This document shows positions 6,563-10,686 of a stretch of DNA of 10,686 nucleotides, piece by piece. Under the pieces are notes generated by a model. It was not told the DNA's origin. It saw only the letters and a program-made list of their open reading frames with translations, and did no database searches. The stretch comes from Promicromonosporaceae bacterium (GTDB lineage: Bacteria > Actinomycetota > Actinomycetes > Actinomycetales > Cellulomonadaceae). Both the position numbers and the translations under genes were made by a program. Position 1 is the first letter of the stretch. Each line of letters starts with the position of its first letter. The stretch spans positions 1-10,686 of the forward strand of contig WQZL01000076.1 of NCBI GenBank assembly GCA_009780755.1, in the 5' to 3' direction.

Positions 6563-7669
6563 ATGAGCAGCACTTTTGGTAGCCCGAGGTCGGTTAGCGA
6601 CATCGGCAACGCTATGGATTACGCCTTGGATGAGGCGACAAACGGCCCACAGTTCGGCCCAAACCCGCGGGTTGGCTGCGTCCTGTTGGCCCCGGCAAGC
6701 GATAACGAGCTACGGCGACACATCATCGCCGGGGGCTGGCACGAAGGCGCGGGTACCCCGCACGCCGAGGTGGCCGCCATCACGGACGCTCGCTTACGGG
6801 GCATCGATACGCGCGGGGCCACCGCCGTGGTCACCCTGGAGCCATGCAACCACACCGGGCTGACTAAACCCTGCACCGATGCCCTGCTCAACGCGGGAAT
6901 CACCGAAGTGGTCTACGCCATTGACGATCCAGGAGCTGACTCTGGGGGGGGAGCCGACTACCTGCGCGCCCGCGGCGTACACGTCTGGCAGATTAAAGAC
7001 GAGATGATTCTCGAAGAGGCCCGGGAACTGGTGCTGCGCTGGTATCACGCCATCAAGACCGGTCGTCCCTACGTGACGGTCAAGCTGGCGATGAGCCTAG
7101 ATGGCCGTATCGCCGCCGCCGACGGAACCAGTCAGTGGATTACCGGCCTCGCCTCCCGTCGCCACGGCCATGTGGTGCGCTCTACCGTTGACGCCATCGC
7201 CGTGACCACCGGTACGGCCCTGCACGATAACCCCTCGCTGACGGCTCGCGATGAGGCCGACAACCTGGCGGCTCATCAACCTCTGCGCGTCGTGGTTGGG
7301 ATGCGGGATTTGCCCGCCGACGCGAACCTTTATGGCCCCGGCGGCGACCTGCTGCACCTGCGCACGCATGATGTCCACGCGGTGCTGGCCGCGCTTCAGG
7401 ATCGTCAGATTCGACATCTGCTGGTTGAGGGAGGCCCGGCGCTGACCACCGCGCTATTCGCGGCAGGGCTGGTTGATGAGATTCACGTCTACATCGCCCC
7501 CGTGCTGCTCGGAGCGGGCACCGAAGCGGTGTCCGACTTCGGGATAACTACGCTGGCCGACGCGCCTCGCTGGCATAACATCATTGGCCATCGTGAGGGG
7601 GAGGACGCCTTCTTCATAGTGCGAACCGCGCCGCGTACCTGGGTATTTGACTTGGAGGCTGACGAGTAA
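6563..7669 (+). CDS. ribD: Bifunctional riboflavin deaminase/reductase RibD
   Basis: A 368-residue cytosolic enzyme that carries out two steps of riboflavin synthesis: deamination of 2,5-diamino-6-ribosylamino-4(3H)-pyrimidinone 5'-phosphate (EC 3.5.4.26) and NADPH-dependent side-chain reduction (EC 1.1.1.193). The N-terminal deaminase domain (about 12-150) has the zinc ligands H68 in PHAEV and C95 and C104 in PCNHTGLTKPC, with E70 as proton shuttle. The C-terminal reductase domain (about 168-355) shows VTVKLAMSLDGRIA (171-184), QWITG (191-195), HDNPSLT (221-227) and LLVEGGP (286-292). The length is normal. ATG 6563 has a strong upstream ribosome site. It is the first gene of the rib-his cluster, and its TAA directly abuts the GTG of ribE. 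A run of eight G at 6944-6951 lies in the glycine-rich link SGGGAD and is in frame. Confidence 0.98.
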   Translation: MSSTFGSPRSVSDIGNAMDYALDEATNGPQFGPNPRVGCVLLAPASDNELRRHIIAGGWHEGAGTPHAEVAAITDARLRGIDTRGATAVVTLEPCNHTGLTKPCTDALLNAGITEVVYAIDDPGADSGGGADYLRARGVHVWQIKDEMILEEARELVLRWYHAIKTGRPYVTVKLAMSLDGRIAAADGTSQWITGLASRRHGHVVRSTVDAIAVTTGTALHDNPSLTARDEADNLAAHQPLRVVVGMRDLPADANLYGPGGDLLHLRTHDVHAVLAALQDRQIRHLLVEGGPALTTALFAAGLVDEIHVYIAPVLLGAGTEAVSDFGITTLADAPRWHNIIGHREGEDAFFIVRTAPRTWVFDLEADE

Positions 7670-8284
7670 GTGTTCACCGGAATCGTTACCGCCATCGGGC
7701 GGATTGGCGCCCTTGAACCCGGCACCGAGGGCGAGGATACGCGCCTGACCATCCAGGCCGTCGAGGTATTAGGCGACGCCACGCTGGGTTGCTCCATCGC
7801 CGTTTCGGGGGTCTGCCTGACCGTCACCGCGATGGATGATGAACGCACCTGGTTTGCCGCTGACGCGATGCCGCAGACGCTTCGTTTGACCACCCTCGGC
7901 GGGCTGCGAGTGGGTGACCTGGTCAACCTGGAGCGGGCGTTGGCCGCATCCGGGCGGTTGGACGGCCACATCGTGCAGGGACATGTCGATGGTGTGGCGA
8001 CACTGCTTTCGCGCGATCCGGGACCACGCTGGGATGAGCTGCGTTTTGAGCTGCCTAACCACCTGCTGCGCTATGTGGCGCCACAAGGCTCCATCGCTCT
8101 GGCCGGAGTGTCGTTAACCGTCACGCACGTAACCGACTCCGGGTTTGGGGTGGCCCTCATTCCGGCGACGCTGAACGCGACCACATTGGGCCAACTTGCC
8201 GTCGGTCAGAGTGTCAACGTTGAGGTGGACGTACTCGCCAAGTACGTTGAACGAATGGTGAATCGACCGGAGGCAACAAGTTGA
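7670..8284 (+). CDS. ribE: Riboflavin synthase, alpha subunit
   Basis: A 204-residue enzyme that converts two 6,7-dimethyl-8-ribityllumazine molecules into riboflavin and the pyrimidinedione precursor (EC 2.5.1.9), normally as a homotrimer. It starts with the family hallmark MFTGIVTAIG and has two lumazine-binding barrels (about 1-97 and 98-195). Paired motifs show the internal duplication: GVCLTV (47-52) with GVSLTV (146-151), and NLERA (86-90) with NVEVD (183-187). GHIVQGHVDG (99-108) links the two. The residue before these LTV motifs, usually N or D, is S46 and A145 here, a modest departure. The GTG start directly follows the ribD stop, with GGAGG at 7654-7658. The stop overlaps the TTG of ribA by 4 nt. 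Length is normal. Confidence 0.97.
   Translation: MFTGIVTAIGRIGALEPGTEGEDTRLTIQAVEVLGDATLGCSIAVSGVCLTVTAMDDERTWFAADAMPQTLRLTTLGGLRVGDLVNLERALAASGRLDGHIVQGHVDGVATLLSRDPGPRWDELRFELPNHLLRYVAPQGSIALAGVSLTVTHVTDSGFGVALIPATLNATTLGQLAVGQSVNVEVDVLAKYVERMVNRPEATS
8269..8273 (+). promoter_or_regulatory. Shine-Dalgarno site for the TTG start of ribA
   Basis: GGAGG lies seven bases before TTG 8281, at an ideal distance, inside the end of ribE. It supports the unusual TTG start, which shares TTGA with the ribE stop. Confidence 0.75.
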
Positions 8285-8937
8285 GCGAGGAGACCGCCGC
8301 AGCGTCGCTCCAAGATGACGATAGGGGAGCGCGCGTGCAACACGTCGCCTCTGCTGAGCTTCCCACCGAGCATGGCCCGTTCGCCTTGCACGCTTATCGC
8401 GATATGCGCACCGGCGCCGAACATGTCGCCCTAACCGTGCCCACCCCCGATGGCGCGATCCCGTTGGTACGCGTTCACTCCGAGTGCCTGACCGGCGACG
8501 CGCTTGGCTCGCTGCGCTGCGACTGCGGCCCCCAATTACGGGCCGCGCTAGGGCAGGTGCAGGCTCAGGGCGGGGCGGTCATCTACCTGAGCGGACACGA
8601 GGGGCGCGGTATCGGTATTGCCGCAAAGGTGGCCGCCTATCATCTCCAAGATGAAGGCCGGAACACGGTCGAGGCCAATGTAGACCTTGGACTACCCGTC
8701 GATACCCGCGACTATGCCGCCGCGGCTGCGATCCTGCACCATCTGGAGCTGCCCGTCGTCCGACTGCTGACCAACAACCCGGATAAGGTGCGTGGGCTTA
8801 AGGCCGCAGGCATTGAGGTGGTTGATCGCACAGCGTTGTCCGTTGGGCGACGGATCGAAAACGCCTTCTACCTAGAAACCAAACGAATACTGCTGGGCCA
8901 CAACTTCGGACCAGAGGAACCAAAGGAGCAGATATGA
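8281..8937 (+). CDS. ribA: GTP cyclohydrolase II, monofunctional
   Basis: A 218-residue enzyme that opens the imidazole ring of GTP, releasing formate and pyrophosphate, the first committed step of riboflavin synthesis (EC 3.5.4.25). The zinc ligands are C69, C80 and C82 in RVHSECLTGDALGSLRCDCG. The catalytic Y120 (AAYHLQD) and R143 (DTRDY) match E. coli RibA Y105 and R128. TNNP (164-167) is also conserved. The loop reads YLSGHEGRGIG (102-112) where actinobacterial relatives usually have YLRGHEGRGIG. Unlike most actinobacterial homologues, it has no RibB (DHBP synthase) domain: only about 20 non-conserved residues precede the cyclohydrolase. The TTG start is backed by GGAGG and the 4-nt overlap with ribE. 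It overlaps ribH by ATGA. Confidence 0.97.
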   Translation: MSEETAAASLQDDDRGARVQHVASAELPTEHGPFALHAYRDMRTGAEHVALTVPTPDGAIPLVRVHSECLTGDALGSLRCDCGPQLRAALGQVQAQGGAVIYLSGHEGRGIGIAAKVAAYHLQDEGRNTVEANVDLGLPVDTRDYAAAAAILHHLELPVVRLLTNNPDKVRGLKAAGIEVVDRTALSVGRRIENAFYLETKRILLGHNFGPEEPKEQI

Positions 8938-9410
8938 GCGGTCTCGGATCACCAGAGCTGAAGGTGGATGGCAGCGGCCTGCGGGTAGCGTTGATCGCCG
9001 CCAGTTGGCACGAACGAGTGATGAACGGCCTTCTGGACGGCGCCTATCGCGCGCTTACCGAGGCCGGGGTTACCGAGGGCATTGTTGTCCGGGTGCCCGG
9101 CTCTTTCGAACTGCCGGTAGCCGCCGGGGAGGCCGCGCGGAACGGCTTCGATGCCGTGGTCGCGCTCGGGGTGGTAATTCGAGGCGGCACCCCGCACTTC
9201 GACTACGTTTGCTCGGCGACGGCAGTCGGCCTCACCGACGTTTCGGTGCAAACCGGAGTTCCCGTCGGTTTCGGCGTGCTTACCTGCGACAACGAAGCTC
9301 AGGCCCTCATCCGCGCCGGGCTGCCCGGTTCCAGCGAGGATAAGGGGTACGAGGCGGCACAGGCGGCTATTGCCACGGCGGTTGCGCTACGCGCGCTCAA
9401 GCAGGGTTAG
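8934..9410 (+). CDS. ribH: 6,7-dimethyl-8-ribityllumazine synthase
   Basis: A 158-residue enzyme that condenses the pyrimidinedione from the RibD branch with 3,4-dihydroxy-2-butanone 4-phosphate to give the lumazine substrate of RibE (EC 2.5.1.78). Members form pentamers or 60-mer capsids. The substrate pocket starts with ASWHERV (23-29), the W-H form known from mycobacterial lumazine synthase instead of the R-F-N of E. coli and Bacillus. VPGSFELP (54-61), GVVIRGGTPHFDYVC (79-93) with the catalytic H88, GVLTCDNEAQALIRAG (114-129) with phosphate-binding R127, and EDKGYEAA (135-142) follow. The start ATG overlaps the ribA stop (ATGA) and has AAAGGAG at 8922-8928. hisE begins two bases after its stop, so rib and his genes look co-transcribed. 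Confidence 0.98.
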   Translation: MSGLGSPELKVDGSGLRVALIAASWHERVMNGLLDGAYRALTEAGVTEGIVVRVPGSFELPVAAGEAARNGFDAVVALGVVIRGGTPHFDYVCSATAVGLTDVSVQTGVPVGFGVLTCDNEAQALIRAGLPGSSEDKGYEAAQAAIATAVALRALKQG

Positions 9411-9412
9411 CC

Positions 9413-9676
9413 GTGAAAACTTTCGAGGGTCTGTTTGCTGAACTCGTCGAGCGGGCCACCGCTCGGCCCGAGGGTTCTGGCACGGTTAAGCAACTCGACG
9501 CGGGCATCCATGCGATTGGCAAGAAGATCGTTGAGGAGGCCGCCGAGGTGTGGCTGGCCGCCGAATATGAGTCGAGGGAAGCGACCGCTGCCGAAATCTC
9601 CCAGTTGCTTTACCACCTACAGGTGATGATGATCGCCAAGGGGCTGACTCTTGACGATGTTTACACGCATTTATGA
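9413..9676 (+). CDS. hisE: Phosphoribosyl-ATP pyrophosphatase
   Basis: An 87-residue enzyme that hydrolyses phosphoribosyl-ATP to phosphoribosyl-AMP and pyrophosphate, the second step of histidine synthesis (EC 3.6.1.31). It belongs to the all-alpha NTP pyrophosphatase (MazG-like) fold. The metal-binding acidic motif KKIVEEAAEV (37-46), the preceding LDAGIHAIG (28-36) and the second helix motif EISQLLYHLQ (61-70) are intact. It is a stand-alone HisE, as usual in actinobacteria, and not the HisIE fusion of enterobacteria. The start is GTG 9413, two bases after the ribH stop, with a weak AGGG at 9403-9406, so translation is probably coupled to ribH. Length is normal for the family. Confidence 0.97.
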   Translation: MKTFEGLFAELVERATARPEGSGTVKQLDAGIHAIGKKIVEEAAEVWLAAEYESREATAAEISQLLYHLQVMMIAKGLTLDDVYTHL

Positions 9677-9748
9677 ACCTGGCTGAAGAGGGTTTGACCT
9701 TCCGAAAGGCTCAGGAAAACATTGGCTCAACCGCTAGAGAGGATACGA

Positions 9749-10594
9749 ATGCTTCGCATCGCCGTTCCCAACAAGGGTTCGCTTTCCGAGTCCGCCGCGC
9801 AAATGTTGCACGAAGCCGGATATCGGCGGCGGCGTGACCCGCGCGAACTCGTGCTTGGTGATCCCGCCAATGGCGTCGAATTCTTCTTTCTTCGCCCCCG
9901 CGACGTTGCCGTGTATGTGGGGGCGGGCACGGTAGATGCCGGGGTAACGGGCCGTGACCTGCTGCTCGACTCCGGCGCCAAGGCCATAGAGCATTTAGCG
10001 CTGGGCTTTGGCCGCTCAACATTTCACTACGCCGCCCCGGCTGGCACGATGAGCGAGATAAGCGAGATTGCCGGGAAACGGGTGGCCACCTCCTATCCAG
10101 GGTTAGTGCGCGGCCACCTAGCCGCACACGGCGTGATCCCTGCCGCGGTGGTGCATCTTGACGGCGCGGTGGAAAGCTCGGTGCGCCTTGGTGTCGCCGA
10201 TCTGGTGGCCGATGTGGTTGAGACCGGCACCACGCTAAAGGCGGCCGGGTTGGCGGTGTTCGGCGGACCGATCTTGGCCTCGGAGGCGGTGCTGATCCGC
10301 GGGGTGGAAGCCATCGCGCCCGGCATTGATGTACTCACCCGTCGTCTACAGGGCGTACTCACCGCCCGCAAGTACGTGCTACTCGACTACGTGGTGCCCA
10401 CCGATCTATTGGCGATGGCGGTAACGATCACTCCCGGTTTTGAATCGCCGACGGTTTCCCCGCTCCATGAGGGCGACTGGTCGGCGGTGCGAGTGATGAT
10501 CGAAAAGGCCACTCTCAACTGCACGATGGACGCCCTCTACGCGGCTGGCGCCCGCGGCATTCTGGCCACCAACCTTCTGGCCACGCGGCTCTAA
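9749..10594 (+). CDS. hisG: ATP phosphoribosyltransferase, long form
   Basis: A 281-residue enzyme that joins ATP and PRPP to form phosphoribosyl-ATP, the first and feedback-controlled step of histidine synthesis (EC 2.4.2.17). The catalytic domains (about 1-205) show RIAVPNKGSLSE (3-14), GTVDAGVTGRDLL (60-72) and the PRPP-binding loop ADLVADVVETGTTLK (150-164). The C-terminal ACT-like domain (about 207-281), with SPTVSPLHEGDW (233-244), marks the long HisG_L form, which binds histidine and needs no HisZ. ATG 9749 is chosen because GAGAGGA (9737-9743) precedes it and MLRIAVPNKG is the usual N-terminus. The in-frame TTG at 9722 has no ribosome site. The 72-nt gap after hisE is the widest inside the cluster and has no clear promoter or His leader peptide. 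Confidence 0.98.
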   Translation: MLRIAVPNKGSLSESAAQMLHEAGYRRRRDPRELVLGDPANGVEFFFLRPRDVAVYVGAGTVDAGVTGRDLLLDSGAKAIEHLALGFGRSTFHYAAPAGTMSEISEIAGKRVATSYPGLVRGHLAAHGVIPAAVVHLDGAVESSVRLGVADLVADVVETGTTLKAAGLAVFGGPILASEAVLIRGVEAIAPGIDVLTRRLQGVLTARKYVLLDYVVPTDLLAMAVTITPGFESPTVSPLHEGDWSAVRVMIEKATLNCTMDALYAAGARGILATNLLATRL

Positions 10595-10595
10595 C

Positions 10596-10614
10596 CCCGT
10601 TCTCCCTTAACGGG
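10596..10614 (+). terminator. Short hairpin after hisG, weak terminator candidate
   Basis: CCCGTT (10596-10601) and AACGGG (10609-10614) form a perfect 6-bp stem with a 7-nt loop, beginning one base after the hisG stop. No T-run follows. It is the only hairpin seen where the rib-his transcript would be expected to end. Confidence 0.4.
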
Positions 10615-10661
10615 CGAGCGTTCAAATAGCGACAGTAAGTCGATGGGCGTGTTTGCGTGGG

Positions 10662-10686
10662 TACCGTCCTGTCATGACCAGGACAC
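10662..10686 (+). promoter_or_regulatory. Candidate leaderless start inside a palindrome at the window edge
   Basis: TACCGT (10662-10667) is a -10-like element six bases before ATG 10674, which opens M-T-R-T before the window ends. The ATG lies in the perfect 8-bp palindrome GTCATGAC (10671-10678), which is itself flanked by GTCCT (10666-10670) and AGGAC (10680-10684). No Shine-Dalgarno site or good -35 is seen. Only four codons are visible, so a gene here is unproven. Confidence 0.35.

Noticed and set aside
9698..9709. Small hairpin CCTT-ccga-AAGG between hisE and hisG
   Set aside because: A 4-bp stem is too short to call a terminator or attenuator.
9722..9748. TTG at 9722 as start of hisG
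   Set aside because: No ribosome site, and HisG proteins start at the MLRIAVPNKG equivalent.
1..10686. CRISPR array, tRNA or rRNA gene, insertion sequence
   Set aside because: No repeated spacer pattern, no tRNA cloverleaf or rRNA core sequence noticed, and no transposase or terminal inverted repeats seen.

Overview
The window is about 10.7 kb of high-GC DNA. Several features point to an actinobacterium (Actinomycetota): heavy use of GTG and TTG starts, a lumazine synthase with the W-H form of the substrate pocket known from mycobacteria, a GTP cyclohydrolase II with the G-H-E-G-R-G loop common in that phylum, a rib cluster followed by hisE-hisG, a stand-alone HisE, and several start codons that look leaderless. 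A family such as Actinomycetaceae is possible, but the sequence alone does not settle the genus.

Left part, plus strand (1-1070): the 3' end of a VapB/Phd-type antitoxin gene overlaps a complete VapC-like PIN-domain toxin gene that starts with TTG. A strong hairpin straddles the toxin stop codon. An ASCH-domain gene follows. It ends in a TTAA that it shares with the stop codon of the convergent gene on the other strand.

Middle part, minus strand (1067-5412, read right to left): an ABC transporter ATPase of the LolD/MacB type, a large FtsX-type permease of 847 residues coupled to it by a TGATG junction, and then a duplicated YdcZ-family (DMT superfamily) membrane protein. From 5413 to 5678 there is no intact gene. 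This stretch holds the ABC promoter candidate and a 49-codon remnant of an XRE-type helix-turn-helix gene on the plus strand. An aldo/keto reductase gene (minus, 5679-6512) follows and is transcribed away from the rib genes.

Right part, plus strand (6563-10594): a tightly packed ribD-ribE-ribA-ribH-hisE-hisG cluster. The rib genes abut or overlap by 4 nt. The cluster encodes GTP cyclohydrolase II, the bifunctional deaminase/reductase, lumazine synthase and riboflavin synthase, which is every riboflavin step from GTP except the dedicated phosphatase and the DHBP synthase (RibB). RibA here is monofunctional, so the DHBP synthase is not in this window. No FMN riboswitch fits in the 50 bp ahead of ribD. 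HisG and HisE carry out the first two steps of histidine synthesis. After hisG come a short hairpin and, at the very edge, a possible leaderless start inside a palindrome.

Most of the window is ordinary metabolic and transport content. The parts most worth a second look are the repeated TANNNT-N6/7-start arrangement at genes without a Shine-Dalgarno site, the broken HTH gene, the split RibA, the hairpin at the vapC stop, and the palindrome at the right edge.
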